Shown: positions 17,050 to 26,512 of the stretch, piece by piece
Position numbering within the stretch: position 1 is the stretch's first letter
Layout of the letters: each line of letters opens with the position of its first letter
NCBI RefSeq assembly: GCF_000577815.1
Contig: NZ_CBYM010000027.1
Span: forward strand, 1-46,065
Direction of reading: 5' to 3'
DNA: 46,065 nt
Origin: Clostridium saudiense
GTDB lineage: Bacteria; Bacillota; Clostridia; Clostridiales; Clostridiaceae
Notes under the pieces: generated by a model
Databases searched by the model: none
What the model was told of the DNA's origin: nothing
What the model saw: the letters and a program-made list of their open reading frames with translations, nothing else
Translations under genes and position numbers: made by a program

Positions 17050-17843
17050 TAATAAAATTTTCTATAACGTTCATACCTTTGATTAATAAGTTCATTTACA
17101 TCCATTGATTTTAAATCATTTATTTCTGATATTAATGATTTTTTTAAATCATTCGCTACTGATTTAATATCTGTTTGAGCACCACCAGTAGGCTCATTTA
17201 TTATTTTTTCAATTACACCGTTAGAAAGCAGATCATAAGCTGTTATTCCCATTACATCTGCTACCTCTTTAGCTTTTGATGAATCTTTTAATAAAATTGA
17301 TGCAAAACCTTCAGGTGATAAAATAGAATAAACGGAATTTTCTAAAGCCCAAACTCTATCACCACAAGCTAATGCAATGGCACCACCACTTCCACCTTCA
17401 CCAATAATAATAGAAATAATAGGTGTTTTGATTTGTGAAATTTCAAAAAGATTTCTTGCAATGGCTTCTCCTTGACCTCTTTCTTCAGCTTCAACTCCGC
17501 AGTAGGCTCCAGAAGTATTAATAAAACAAATTACTGGTCTATTAAATTTCTCAGCTTCCTTTATTAATCTAAGTGCTTTTCTATAACCTTCTGGATAAGG
17601 AGAACCAAAATTTCTTTCCATATTTTCTTTTAAATTTTTTCCTTTTTGGATTCCTATTATAGTGACAGGAGTATTTTCAAGCTTTCCTATACCCCCAATT
17701 ATAGCTTTATCATCTCCATAGTATCTATCTCCATGTAATTCAAAAAAATTATCAAATATTAATTTTATATAATCCTCTGCGTTTGGTCTATCAATCATTC
17801 TAGCTATAGATAATCTATCCCAAGCTTTAATTGCTTTTGTCAA
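17049..17843 (-). CDS. accA: Acetyl-CoA carboxylase carboxyltransferase subunit alpha
   Basis: A 264-residue AccA. With AccD it moves CO2 from carboxybiotin to acetyl-CoA, giving malonyl-CoA for fatty acid synthesis. Family signs are 'AWDRLSIARMIDRP', 'GKNLKENMERNFGSPYPEGY', and the oxyanion-loop stretch 'IGEGGSGGAIALACGD'. It is shorter than E. coli AccA (319), as in other Firmicutes with a trimmed N-terminus. The best start is TTG at 17843, eight bases after AGGAGG; the GTG three codons earlier overlaps that ribosome site. The gene overlaps accD by 17 bases and is last in the operon, so it is probably coupled to accD translation, which would favour equal subunit amounts. Confidence 0.95.
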   Translation of the reverse strand: MTKAIKAWDRLSIARMIDRPNAEDYIKLIFDNFFELHGDRYYGDDKAIIGGIGKLENTPVTIIGIQKGKNLKENMERNFGSPYPEGYRKALRLIKEAEKFNRPVICFINTSGAYCGVEAEERGQGEAIARNLFEISQIKTPIISIIIGEGGSGGAIALACGDRVWALENSVYSILSPEGFASILLKDSSKAKEVADVMGITAYDLLSNGVIEKIINEPTGGAQTDIKSVANDLKKSLISEINDLKSMDVNELINQRYERYRKFY

Positions 17844-18705
17844 TAGAATCACCTCCTGCTTGATTATGCAACCCTAATAGAAGCGATAAAACATTTTTCA
17901 TTTCATCTCTTTTTACAATATTATCAACAAATCCTTTTTCTAATAAAAATTCAGCACTTTGAAAGTCTTCAGGTAACTGTTCTTTTATTGTGCCTTCAAT
18001 TACTCTTCTTCCTGCAAAACCAACTAAAGCATGAGGTTCAGCTAAAATTATATCACCTAACATTGCAAAGCTTGCTGTTACACCTCCAGTAGTTGGATCT
18101 GTTAAGACAGTTATATAAAGTAATCCGGCTTTACTATGACGAGCAAGAGCTGCACTTACTTTTGCCATTTGCATTAATGATAAAATTCCTTCTTGCATTC
18201 TAGCTCCACCTGAGGCAGTGAAAATTATTATTGGCAAATGTTCTTCAATAGCTTTTTCTACAGCTAATGTAATTTTCTCTCCAACAACAGTTCCCATACT
18301 TCCCATCATAAAATGAGAATCCATTACACATATCACAGATTTATTACCATTAATTAAACCAGTACCAGTTATAACAGCTTCTGTAATTCCAGAACTATCT
18401 TTATATTTAGCTATTTTCCTTTCATAGCCTGGAAATTTCATAGGATTGTTTGTTTCCATATTTCTATTAAATTCTATAAATGAATCTTGATCACATATCA
18501 AGTTAATTCTATCGTGAGCTGATAATCTAAAATAATGATTGCAGTTGTTACACATGTAGTAATTTTCTTCTAAGTTTTTCTTATATAATATTTTGCCACA
18601 ATGGTCACATTTAACCCAGGCTCCATCTGGTACTATTGGGATATCTTTGTTATCAATAAAAGGAACATTTATAACTCCATATTTTTTCTTTTTAAAAATT
18701 CTCAT
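17827..18705 (-). CDS. accD: Acetyl-CoA carboxylase carboxyltransferase subunit beta
   Basis: A 292-residue AccD. The N-terminal zinc ribbon is Cys33-x2-Cys36 and Cys52-x2-Cys55 in 'CDHCGKIL' and 'CNNC'. The crotonase-type core shows 'SGGARMQEGILSLMQMAK' and 'LTDPTTGGVTASFAMLGD'. The length is normal. It pairs with AccA in the carboxyltransferase tetramer. The ribosome site (GGTGATATT) is weak compared with its neighbours, and the gene follows accC by 12 bases, so coupled translation is likely. Confidence 0.96.
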   Translation of the reverse strand: MRIFKKKKYGVINVPFIDNKDIPIVPDGAWVKCDHCGKILYKKNLEENYYMCNNCNHYFRLSAHDRINLICDQDSFIEFNRNMETNNPMKFPGYERKIAKYKDSSGITEAVITGTGLINGNKSVICVMDSHFMMGSMGTVVGEKITLAVEKAIEEHLPIIIFTASGGARMQEGILSLMQMAKVSAALARHSKAGLLYITVLTDPTTGGVTASFAMLGDIILAEPHALVGFAGRRVIEGTIKEQLPEDFQSAEFLLEKGFVDNIVKRDEMKNVLSLLLGLHNQAGGDSIDKSN

Positions 18706-18717
18706 AATATCACCAAC

Positions 18718-20061
18718 TTATAGTTTAAATTCATTGCTTATAAAACTAGTATCATAATTTCCTAAGCGAAATAATTCATTATTTAATATACTAATTTGAA
18801 AATCTATATTATTATCAACACCATCTATGACAAATTCATCTAATGCTCGTAACATTTTTCTTATAGCTTCTTCTCTAGTTTTTCCATGAGCTATAAGCTT
18901 AGCAATCATTGAATCATAAGTAGGTGGAATACTATACCCATTATAAACAGCAGTATCTACTCTTATTCCATTTCCACCAGGAATATTTAAAAAATTTATT
19001 TTACCTGGGCATGGAGCAAAACCTTTATTAGGATTTTCAGCATTAATTCTACATTCAATTGCATGACCTTCAATTACAATATCATCCTGAGATAATGATA
19101 ATTCTTTACCATTTGCTATATTTAATTGTTCCTTTACAATATCTACATTTGTTATCATTTCTGTAACTGGATGCTCAACTTGTATTCTAGTGTTCATTTC
19201 CATAAAATAAAAATCACCATGTTTATCAAGTAAAAATTCTATAGTTCCTGCATTTATATAGTTAACTGCTTTTGCTGCATTAACTGCAGCTATTCCCATT
19301 TTTTCTCTTAATTTATTACTTAAAATTATAGATGGTGCTTCTTCAAGCACCTTTTGATTTCTTCTTTGAATTGTACAATCTCTTTCACCTAAATGAATTA
19401 CATTTCCGAAGGAATCAGCTAAAATTTGAAATTCAATATGCCTTGGATTTTCAATAAATTTTTCCATATAAACAGAGTCATCGCCAAAATTATTTTTAGC
19501 TTCTGTTTTAGCAGTAAAATATGCATTTTCCAATTCAGATTCGTTAGGTACAATTCTTATTCCTTTACCTCCACCACCTGAAGAGGCCTTTATCATTATA
19601 GGGTATCCTATTTTTTTTGCTTCTATTTTAGCTTCTTCAATATTATTTATAAGTCCATCGCTTCCAGGAATAACTGGAACATTTGCTTTTTTCATTATCT
19701 CACGTGCCATTGATTTGTTGCCCATTATGCTAATTGTTTCACTACTAGGGCCAATGAATTTTATATTACATTCTTCACACATACTTGCGAAACTTGCCTT
19801 TTCTGATAAAAAGCCAAATCCAGGGTGAATGGCATTACAACCAGTAACTACGGCAGCACTCAATATATTACTTTCATTAAGATAAGAATCTTTAGATTTT
19901 GAAGTTCCAACACAAATAGCTTCATCTGCAAGTTCTGTATGCATGGCATCTTTATCAATCTCAGAGAAAATAGCAACAGTTTTTATTCCAAGCTCTCTAC
20001 AAGCACGAATAATTCTTACAGCAATTTCGCCTCTATTAGCTATTAAAACTTTTCTAATCAT
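18718..20061 (-). CDS. accC: Acetyl-CoA carboxylase biotin carboxylase subunit
   Basis: A 447-residue ATP-grasp enzyme that carboxylates the biotin of AccB. Motifs are 'LIANRGEIAVRIIRACRELG' at the N-terminus, the glycine-rich 'ASSGGGGKGIRIV' loop (about 158-170), and the catalytic 'FMEMNTRIQVEHPVTEMI' (about 284-301). The length and order of domains are typical. It lies 13 bases after fabZ. Confidence 0.96.
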   Translation of the reverse strand: MIRKVLIANRGEIAVRIIRACRELGIKTVAIFSEIDKDAMHTELADEAICVGTSKSKDSYLNESNILSAAVVTGCNAIHPGFGFLSEKASFASMCEECNIKFIGPSSETISIMGNKSMAREIMKKANVPVIPGSDGLINNIEEAKIEAKKIGYPIMIKASSGGGGKGIRIVPNESELENAYFTAKTEAKNNFGDDSVYMEKFIENPRHIEFQILADSFGNVIHLGERDCTIQRRNQKVLEEAPSIILSNKLREKMGIAAVNAAKAVNYINAGTIEFLLDKHGDFYFMEMNTRIQVEHPVTEMITNVDIVKEQLNIANGKELSLSQDDIVIEGHAIECRINAENPNKGFAPCPGKINFLNIPGGNGIRVDTAVYNGYSIPPTYDSMIAKLIAHGKTREEAIRKMLRALDEFVIDGVDNNIDFQISILNNELFRLGNYDTSFISNEFKL

Positions 20062-20074
20062 AAAAATACCTCCA

Positions 20075-20491
20075 TTAACCTACCATAAAGGTTAATTCTC
20101 CTTCGCATACCTTTTTATCATCTACATAAGCTATACCATATCCTACTCCAGCTCTACCACGTAACTTTGTAAGTTCAACTTCTAATCTTAATGTATCACC
20201 AGGTACAACCTTTCTTCTAAATTTAGCTTTATCTATACCTGCAAAATAAGCAATTTTACCTTTAAATTCATCTTTACTTAATATTGCTACTGCCCCCGTT
20301 TGAGCTAAAGCTTCGATTATTAATACACCTGGCATTACAGGCTCTATAGGAAAATGACCTTGAAAATAATTTTCGTTAGCAGTAACATTTTTGATTGCAA
20401 CTATTTTATTTCCATCTATACTTATAACCCTGTCTATTAATAGAAAAGGATATCTATGGGGTAATATTTCTTTTATTTGATTTATATCCAT
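20075..20491 (-). CDS. fabZ: 3-hydroxyacyl-ACP dehydratase FabZ
   Basis: A 138-residue hot-dog-fold dehydratase that removes water from 3-hydroxyacyl-ACP to give trans-2-enoyl-ACP. The catalytic pair is His46 in [11 protein letters not shown] and Glu60 in '[11 protein letters not shown]'. '[11 protein letters not shown]' opens the protein. No FabA or FabM accompanies it, so this enzyme alone does not explain cis double bond formation. It sits between accB and accC, a gene order usual in clostridia and lactic acid bacteria. Confidence 0.96.
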   Translation of the reverse strand: MDINQIKEILPHRYPFLLIDRVISIDGNKIVAIKNVTANENYFQGHFPIEPVMPGVLIIEALAQTGAVAILSKDEFKGKIAYFAGIDKAKFRRKVVPGDTLRLEVELTKLRGRAGVGYGIAYVDDKKVCEGELTFMVG

Positions 20492-20524
20492 AAAAATTTC
20501 TCCTTATTAACTTATGAAGTATTG

Positions 20525-20998
20525 TTAAACTATTTTGAAAAGCTCCATTCCAAATTCTACAATATCTTCATCTTCTCTTAATACTTCGATTATCTTTCCA
20601 TCTACTTCAGCAGTTATTTCATTCATTATTTTCATCGCCTCAATAATGCATAACACATCTCCTTTTTTTACTGTCGTACCTACTTCAACATATGGTGTTC
20701 CACCAGGAGTTGAAGAGGAATAATATGTGCCTACTAAAGGTGACTTAACAATTGTTACATTTTCATCAATAATTGGTATATTGTCATTTCTATCTGACAT
20801 GATTGTATTATTATTAACATTATTTAAGCTTTTAACTAAATCCCCTTGCTGAATATCATTTATAGTTTCATTAATACAGTTAGTAGTATTATTTTTACTT
20901 AGTTTTAACTTAATATCACTATCTTCTAATTCAAAAACTCTTAATGACGAGGAATCTATTTCCTTTATCAAATCTTTAATTTGGTTATAGTCTAACAA
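20525..20998 (-). CDS. accB: Biotin carboxyl carrier protein of acetyl-CoA carboxylase
   Basis: A 157-residue BCCP. The C-terminal biotinyl domain (about 82-157) carries Lys123 in EAMKIMNEI, the residue that BirA biotinylates. 'KSPLVGTYYSSSTPGGTPYVEVG' precedes it. The N-terminal 30 residues are helical, and residues 35-80 form a polar Asn/Asp-rich linker in place of the usual Ala/Pro hinge, which fits an AT-rich genome. It follows fabF by only six bases. Confidence 0.95.
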   Translation of the reverse strand: MLDYNQIKDLIKEIDSSSLRVFELEDSDIKLKLSKNNTTNCINETINDIQQGDLVKSLNNVNNNTIMSDRNDNIPIIDENVTIVKSPLVGTYYSSSTPGGTPYVEVGTTVKKGDVLCIIEAMKIMNEITAEVDGKIIEVLREDEDIVEFGMELFKIV

Positions 20999-21004
20999 TT
21001 TAAG

Positions 21005-22240
21005 CTACCTCCATTTTTTAAATATAAGAGTTGCATTATGACCACCAAAGCCTAATGAATTTGACATAGAATACTCAATGTTACTTTTTTTACCTTCATT
21101 TACTATTAGGTTTATGTCGCAATCAGGATCAGGATGAACATAATTTATTGTTGGTGGCACAAAGTTATCTTCTACTGCTTTAATAGATGCAATTGCTTCT
21201 ATTGCACCAGCTGCACCTAATAAATGACCAGTCATTGACTTTGTAGAGCTAACATATGGCTTCATATAGTTATCTCCAAAAGCTTTCTTTATTGCTAATG
21301 TTTCAACTTTATCATTGATTTCAGTTGCAGTTCCATGTGCATTAATATAAGAGATTTTACTAGGTTCAACATCTGCATCCAACATTGCATCTCTCATAGC
21401 TCTATAAGCACCATCTCCATCAGGACAAGGTGAAGTTATATGATATGCATCACAAGTAGAACCATAGCCAACAATTTCACAATAGATATGAGCACCTCTT
21501 TTTAAAGCACTTTCAAGTTCTTCTAATATTAATACTCCTGCACCTTCCCCCATTACAAATCCATTTCTCTCTAAATCAAATGGGATAGAGGCTCTATTTC
21601 TGTCTTCACTTTTACTTAATGCAGTTAATGATTGGAATGAAGAAATACCAAATTCACAAATTGAAGCTTCTGCTCCACCAGCGAAAATAACATCACAATA
21701 ACCATCCTTAATGTTTCTATATGCTTCACCTATACAATGAGTTGCTGATGCACATGCTGATGTTATACTAAAGCTGCTACCTAGTAAACCAAATTTAATA
21801 GCTATTGTTCCAGAGGCTATATTTGATATTGACATTGGTATAGTTAATGGTGAAACTCTACTAGGTCCTTTAACTACTAAAGTTCTTATTTGAGATTCAA
21901 GTGTTGATAACCCTCCAATTCCAGAACCAAAAAAAACACCTATTTTTTCTCTATTAGCTTCATCAAGATTAATTTTACTATCATTTAAAGCTTCAGTAGC
22001 CGCAGCTATTGTAAATTGAGTATATCTATCCATTCTTTTTGATTCTTTTTTATCCATATATAATGTAGGATCAAAGTTTTTAACTTCTCCTGCCATTTTA
22101 ACTTTTAAATTTTCATGATTAAATAATGTAATTTCATCTATTCCATTTTTAGCTGATTTTATTCCAGACCAAAAACTTTCAACATCATTTCCAATTGGTG
22201 TTACAGCACCAAGACCTGTTACTACTACTCTTCTTTTCAA
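21005..22240 (-). CDS. fabF: 3-oxoacyl-ACP synthase II FabF
   Basis: A 411-residue elongating condensing enzyme. The catalytic triad is visible: Cys163 in 'SACASATHCIGEA', the first histidine in 'INAHGTATEINDK' and the second in 'STKSMTGHLLGAAGAIEA'. 'RVVVTGLGAVTPIGND' is the standard N-terminus. It is the only elongating synthase in the operon (no FabB), so it must use both saturated and any unsaturated primers. The start has AAAGGAGGTTTTACTTTGAAA-type spacing, with ribosome site AAGGAGG; translation may begin at the TTG that opens the frame. Confidence 0.96.
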   Translation of the reverse strand: MKRRVVVTGLGAVTPIGNDVESFWSGIKSAKNGIDEITLFNHENLKVKMAGEVKNFDPTLYMDKKESKRMDRYTQFTIAAATEALNDSKINLDEANREKIGVFFGSGIGGLSTLESQIRTLVVKGPSRVSPLTIPMSISNIASGTIAIKFGLLGSSFSITSACASATHCIGEAYRNIKDGYCDVIFAGGAEASICEFGISSFQSLTALSKSEDRNRASIPFDLERNGFVMGEGAGVLILEELESALKRGAHIYCEIVGYGSTCDAYHITSPCPDGDGAYRAMRDAMLDADVEPSKISYINAHGTATEINDKVETLAIKKAFGDNYMKPYVSSTKSMTGHLLGAAGAIEAIASIKAVEDNFVPPTINYVHPDPDCDINLIVNEGKKSNIEYSMSNSLGFGGHNATLIFKKWR

Positions 22241-22254
22241 AGTAAAACCTCCTT

Positions 22255-22998
22255 TTAAGCCATTACCATTCCACCATCAACATTTATTACTTGACCAGTA
22301 ATATAGTCAGATAAACTTGATGATAAAAATAATACTAAATTAGCAACTTCTTTAGGATTACCCATTTTTTTCATAGGTATACTTTTTAATATTTCATCTT
22401 TTACTTTATCAGGTAAGCTTTTTGTCATATCAGTATCAATATATCCAGGAGCAACGACATTAACGTTTATGTTTCTAGAAGCTAGCTCTCTAGCCACTGA
22501 TTTAGAAAAGCCTATTACTCCAGCTTTAGATGCGGCATAATTACATTGTCCTGCATTTCCTACAATACCAACAACTGAAGATATATTAATAATCTTTCCA
22601 TGCTTTTGTTTAATCATTATTGGTGATATTGATTTTGTAGTATTAAATGTTCCTTTTAAATTTACATCTAAAACACTATTAAAATCTTCATCTTTCATTC
22701 TTAATAATAATCCATCTTTAGTTATTCCAGCATTATTTACTAATACATCTATTGAACTAAAATGATTTTTAACTTCAGATATAAAGTTATCTACTTCATC
22801 CGATTTACTAACATCACATTTTACAGCAATAGCATCTACTCCAAATTCTTTTATTGAATTAATTAGTTCTTCTACTTCTTCATTATAATTTCTATAGTTT
22901 ATAGCAATATTAGCACCATTTTGAGCTAATGTTAGTGCTATTTCTTTCCCAATTCCTCTAGTAGCTCCTGTTACTATAATATTTTTATCTTTTAACAT
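22255..22998 (-). CDS. fabG: 3-oxoacyl-ACP reductase FabG
   Basis: A 247-residue short-chain dehydrogenase that reduces 3-ketoacyl-ACP with NADPH. The cofactor loop is TGATRGIG (10-17), 'NNAG' ends strand four, and the catalytic Ser140/Ser141, Tyr154 and Lys158 lie in 'NISSVVG' and 'YAASKAG'. The C-terminal 'YITGQVINVDGGMVM' is the FabG hallmark. Its first codons overlap the end of fabD by seven bases, indicating translational coupling. Confidence 0.96.
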   Translation of the reverse strand: MLKDKNIIVTGATRGIGKEIALTLAQNGANIAINYRNYNEEVEELINSIKEFGVDAIAVKCDVSKSDEVDNFISEVKNHFSSIDVLVNNAGITKDGLLLRMKDEDFNSVLDVNLKGTFNTTKSISPIMIKQKHGKIINISSVVGIVGNAGQCNYAASKAGVIGFSKSVARELASRNINVNVVAPGYIDTDMTKSLPDKVKDEILKSIPMKKMGNPKEVANLVLFLSSSLSDYITGQVINVDGGMVMA

Positions 22999-23942
22999 TT
23001 AGTTTCAACTCCTTCTAATGTCTTATTAAGTGAAGTTAAGTCTTCTACATTAAAGATGTTTACTTTAATTTTTTTACCTCTGCTTATTTCTTTAACGAAG
23101 CTACTTAATGTTTTGGAAGGTCCGATTTCTATAAAAGTATCAATGCCTTCATCAATCATTTTTTCAATTGTATTGCTCCATTTAACAGATGATTTCACTT
23201 GTTTTTCTAATAAACTTTTAATTTCATCTTTATTTTTAATGAAATCACCTGTTACGTTTGTAATAACTTTTACTTTTGGTTCGTTAAAGACAGTATCATT
23301 TAAATGTAACGCTAATTTTTTTGAAGCTTCATTTAACATAGATGTATGAAAAGGACCAGAAACTTTTAATGGGATTACTCTTCTTGCACCTGCTTCTTTT
23401 AAAGAATTTTGTGCTAACTCTACAGCTTCCTTCTCGCCTCCAATTACAATTTGATTAGGTGTGTTATAATTAGCAATTTCAACAATACCTTTATTAGATA
23501 TACTATCTAAATTAGATTTTATTATATCTTCATTCAATCCTATAACAGCTGCCATTGCACCAAGTCCAGGAGGTACAGCTTCCTGCATTAATTGACCTCT
23601 TTTCCTAACAAGTTTTAATGCACTTTCAAAGTCAATGGAATTACTTGCTACTAAAGCAGAGTATTCTCCTAAACTTAGACCTGCAACAATTTCAGGTTCA
23701 ATACCTTTTTCATTTAATATTCTTAAGATTGCAATAGAAGTAGTTAGTATTGCTGGTTGAGTATTTTCTGTAATATCTAATTCTTCTTTATTACCATTAA
23801 AAATCATATTTTTAATATCAAATTGTAAGATTTCATTTGCTCTATTAAAAACATCCCTACAAACAGGATAGTTATCATATAATTCCTTGCCCATTCCAAT
23901 ATATTGTGAACCTTGGCCTGAAAAAATAAAAGCTATTCTCAT
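22992..23942 (-). CDS. fabD: Malonyl-CoA:ACP transacylase FabD
   Basis: A 316-residue transacylase that loads malonate onto ACP. 'FIFSGQGSQYIGMGKELY' opens the protein, nucleophile Ser90 lies in GLSLGEYSAL, and the catalytic histidine is in 'VSGPFHTSML'. The length is normal. It is 15 bases after fabK and overlaps fabG by seven bases. Confidence 0.96.
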   Translation of the reverse strand: MRIAFIFSGQGSQYIGMGKELYDNYPVCRDVFNRANEILQFDIKNMIFNGNKEELDITENTQPAILTTSIAILRILNEKGIEPEIVAGLSLGEYSALVASNSIDFESALKLVRKRGQLMQEAVPPGLGAMAAVIGLNEDIIKSNLDSISNKGIVEIANYNTPNQIVIGGEKEAVELAQNSLKEAGARRVIPLKVSGPFHTSMLNEASKKLALHLNDTVFNEPKVKVITNVTGDFIKNKDEIKSLLEKQVKSSVKWSNTIEKMIDEGIDTFIEIGPSKTLSSFVKEISRGKKIKVNIFNVEDLTSLNKTLEGVETKC

Positions 23943-23957
23943 AATTCCTCCATTTGT

Positions 23958-24890
23958 TTATGAATTAAAATTGCACTTAATATTGTCATATTCACTAAAC
24001 ATTTCTTCAATTATTTCTTTTACACTTTGTATTTTATTTACCATTCCAGATATTTGACCTGCCATTAATGAACCATTATCAATATCTCCATCTATAACAG
24101 CTTTTTTCAAAGCACCTTTTCCTAATTCTTCGAGCTCCTCGATATTTACATTGTTATTTTCAAGCTTTAAATACTCTTTAGCTAATTTATTTTTTATAAC
24201 TTGAACAGGATGCCCTGTAGATCTTCCGGTTACTACAGTATCAATATCTTTAGCTTTAACTACTGCATTTTTATAGTTTTGATGTATTTGACACTCCTCT
24301 GAAGCTAAGAATCTTGTTCCAACTTGAACAGCACTTGCTCCAAGAGTGAAAGCAGCAGCAATACCTCTACCGTCTGCAATTCCTCCAGCTCCGATTACTG
24401 GAATATTAACAGCATCACATACTTGGGGAAGTAAAACCATTGTTGTTAATTTACCAACATGACCACCTGATTCACATCCTTCAGCAATTACAGCATCTAC
24501 TCCACTTCTTTCCATTCTCTTAGCCAGTGCTACAGAAGCTACTACTGGAATAACTATAATACCTGCGTTTTTCCATTTTTCGATGTACTTACCAGGATTC
24601 CCAGCACCAGTAGTTATAACTTTAACACCTTCTTCAATTACTATATCTGCTAGCTCATCAGCATTATCAGATAAAAGCATAATATTCAATCCAAATGGTT
24701 TATCTGTCAATTTTTTTGTTTTTCTGATTTCTTCTCGTATATGGCTAGCAGGAGCATTAGCTCCTGCTATAATTCCTAATCCTCCTGCATTTGAAACAGC
24801 AGCAGCTAAATTACTTTCAGAAACCCAGGCCATGCCTCCTTGAAAAATAGGATACTTAATACCTATAAGATTACATATATCCTTTTTCAT
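23958..24890 (-). CDS. fabK: Enoyl-ACP reductase II FabK
   Basis: A 310-residue FMN-dependent enoyl-ACP reductase. It has the TIM-barrel signs 'YPIFQGGMAWVSESNLAAAVS', 'AEGCESGGHVG' with the active-site His, and 'GAGGIADGRGIAAAFTLGASAVQVGTRFL' (shown in part as 'AGGIADGRGIAAAF'). It reduces trans-2-enoyl-ACP in each elongation round. No FabI or FabL is present, so this looks like the operon's only enoyl reductase and predicts low triclosan sensitivity. It lacks the four-cysteine motif of the related flavoprotein at 26608. The start is chosen for its GGAGGTAAAAACT ribosome site. Confidence 0.95.
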   Translation of the reverse strand: MKKDICNLIGIKYPIFQGGMAWVSESNLAAAVSNAGGLGIIAGANAPASHIREEIRKTKKLTDKPFGLNIMLLSDNADELADIVIEEGVKVITTGAGNPGKYIEKWKNAGIIVIPVVASVALAKRMERSGVDAVIAEGCESGGHVGKLTTMVLLPQVCDAVNIPVIGAGGIADGRGIAAAFTLGASAVQVGTRFLASEECQIHQNYKNAVVKAKDIDTVVTGRSTGHPVQVIKNKLAKEYLKLENNNVNIEELEELGKGALKKAVIDGDIDNGSLMAGQISGMVNKIQSVKEIIEEMFSEYDNIKCNFNS

Positions 24891-24907
24891 AGTTTTTACC
24901 TCCAATA

Positions 24908-25135
24908 CTAATTAGCTGTTGCTTTTTCAATAAATGATACAGCATCTGAAACTGTTTTTATATTTTCAACATCTTCTACTTTTACATTAAAAGTATCTTC
25001 AAGTTCCATGATAACTTGGAATAAATCTAAAGAATCAGCATCTAAATCTTCTATAAATCTAGTTTCTAATTGTACATCTTCTTCATTAACTCCTAATTGT
25101 TCTACTATTATTTCCTTTATTTTATCGAATATCAT
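24908..25135 (-). CDS. acpP: Acyl carrier protein
   Basis: A 75-residue acidic four-helix carrier. Ser35 in DADSLDLF is the phosphopantetheine attachment site. The length and charge are typical. It carries the growing acyl chain between all enzymes of this operon. GGAGGAAGTAAT precedes the ATG. The gene lies between fabH and fabK, with a 93-base gap after fabH. Confidence 0.97.
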   Translation of the reverse strand: MIFDKIKEIIVEQLGVNEEDVQLETRFIEDLDADSLDLFQVIMELEDTFNVKVEDVENIKTVSDAVSFIEKATAN

Positions 25136-25228
25136 ATTACTTCCTCCAAAAATTCTTTATTTTTACAATATATATTATTATTGACATTTTAAATAAATTT
25201 AATTAGTCATTTCTATTTATTTTTTAAA

Positions 25229-26206
25229 TTACCATTCTAATAATATTCCACTCCAAGTAAGGCCACCACCAAAAGCAACTAATATTACCTTATCACCTTT
25301 ATTAATAAGCCCTTTATCTATAGATTCACTTAATACTATTGGAACACTTGCTGCAGAGGTGTTACCATATTGTTCAAGATTCATTAAGAACTTGTCCCTA
25401 CTTAAATTTAATTTTTTAGCAGCATCATCTATAATTCTAGAGTTAGCTTGGTGTGGTATTATATACTTTATATTCTCAATATTTTCATTAGATTTTTGCA
25501 ATAAATCATTTACTACTTTTGGGATTATTGATATTGCAAACTTAAATACTTCTCTGCCATCCATTTCTATAAATTCTTTTCTTTCTAAAGTAGAATCAGA
25601 AAAAGGGGTTTTAATTGGAAATTGATTAGACGATAATGCCTTCAATCCATTAGTTCCATCAGAACCAACACAGGTACTTATTATTCCAGAACTATCATTA
25701 GAAGTTTCTAGTATAGCTGCACCTGCCCCATCTCCGAACAATACACATGTATTACGATCAGTCCAATCTACTATTCTTGAAAGAACTTCGCTTCCAATTA
25801 CTAAAGCTCTTTTACCTTCTCCACATTTTAATAATGAATTAGCTATTACTGATGAATATAAAAAACCTGAGCATGCTGCACTTATATCGAAAGCCGCTGC
25901 ATTTATACATCCTAATCTTTGCTGTACACTACATGCAGTTGATGGCATAAGCCTATCTGGTGATGTTGTAGCTACAATAATAAAATCAATACTTTCAGGA
26001 GTACAATTAGCCATTTTCATAGCATTTTTAGCTGCATTAACTGCTAAATCAACGGTTCCTTCACCACTTGAAATTCTTCTTTGAGATATTCCAGTTCTTT
26101 TAATGATCCATTCATGTGACGTGTCAACAATTTCTGATAATTGATTGTTTGTTACGATATTTTCAGGACAATAATGCCCAACTCCTATAAACTTCACTAA
26201 ACTCAT
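25229..26206 (-). CDS. fabH: 3-oxoacyl-ACP synthase III FabH
   Basis: A 325-residue initiating condensing enzyme that joins acetyl- or branched acyl-CoA with malonyl-ACP. The triad is Cys112 in 'ISAACSGFLYS', His in 'YIIPHQANSRI' and Asn in 'EQYGNTSAASVP'. It is the first structural gene of the operon, with two predicted promoters upstream (26233-26261 and 26484-26512), each overlapped or followed by a FabT-like palindrome. Feedback repression by long-chain acyl-ACP is therefore the expected mode of control. The ribosome site is AAAGGTG. Confidence 0.96.
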   Translation of the reverse strand: MSLVKFIGVGHYCPENIVTNNQLSEIVDTSHEWIIKRTGISQRRISSGEGTVDLAVNAAKNAMKMANCTPESIDFIIVATTSPDRLMPSTACSVQQRLGCINAAAFDISAACSGFLYSSVIANSLLKCGEGKRALVIGSEVLSRIVDWTDRNTCVLFGDGAGAAILETSNDSSGIISTCVGSDGTNGLKALSSNQFPIKTPFSDSTLERKEFIEMDGREVFKFAISIIPKVVNDLLQKSNENIENIKYIIPHQANSRIIDDAAKKLNLSRDKFLMNLEQYGNTSAASVPIVLSESIDKGLINKGDKVILVAFGGGLTWSGILLEW

Positions 26207-26232
26207 CTTAACACCTTTGTTTTTAAAATATA

Positions 26233-26261
26233 ATTATTTGATAATCAAATTAAAATGTTAA
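26233..26261 (-). promoter_or_regulatory. Predicted proximal promoter of fabH (P1)
   Basis: -35 TTAACA (26256-26261), 17-bp spacer, -10 AATAAT (26233-26238) on the minus strand. A perfect 15-bp palindrome fills the spacer and touches the -10. Confidence 0.5.
26236..26250. promoter_or_regulatory. FabT-like operator 1
   Basis: ATTTGAT-A-ATCAAAT, a perfect 15-bp palindrome with a single central base. It resembles the streptococcal FabT box as I recall it (core TTTGATTATCAAA). It lies between the -35 and -10 of the proximal fabH promoter, where a bound repressor would block RNA polymerase. Confidence 0.65.
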
Positions 26262-26463
26262 AAATATAAAATATTAAGTAATTTAATATTTTTATCTTAA
26301 GCAACTTATAATAAATAATAAGTTATATTTTTCCTTTGTATGTTTTATCGAGTTTTCCTTTTGTTTTATATAAATAATAATAAATAATTTCTAATTAATA
26401 ATTTTATAAAATAAAAAAAATGCTTTTAAAAAATGTTAAATATTTCACTCCTTTCTCAAATAT

Positions 26464-26476
26464 TTTGACCATCAAA
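26464..26476. promoter_or_regulatory. FabT-like operator 2
   Basis: TTTGA-CCA-TCAAA: the same half-sites with a less symmetric centre. It lies just after the -10 of the distal fabH promoter, covering the predicted transcription start. Confidence 0.55.
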
Positions 26477-26483
26477 CATCTTT

Positions 26484-26512
26484 ATCATAATTCTACTTTT
26501 AAATTTTGTCAA
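26484..26512 (-). promoter_or_regulatory. Predicted distal promoter of fabH (P2)
   Basis: -35 TTGACA (26507-26512, perfect), 17-bp spacer, -10 TATGAT (26484-26489) on the minus strand. It is the strongest promoter by consensus in this region. Its transcript would have a leader of about 270 bases before fabH. Confidence 0.65.

Noticed and set aside
23958..24890. FabK as a nitronate monooxygenase
   Set aside because: Its place inside the fab operon, its sequence motifs and the lack of another enoyl-ACP reductase in the operon support FabK.
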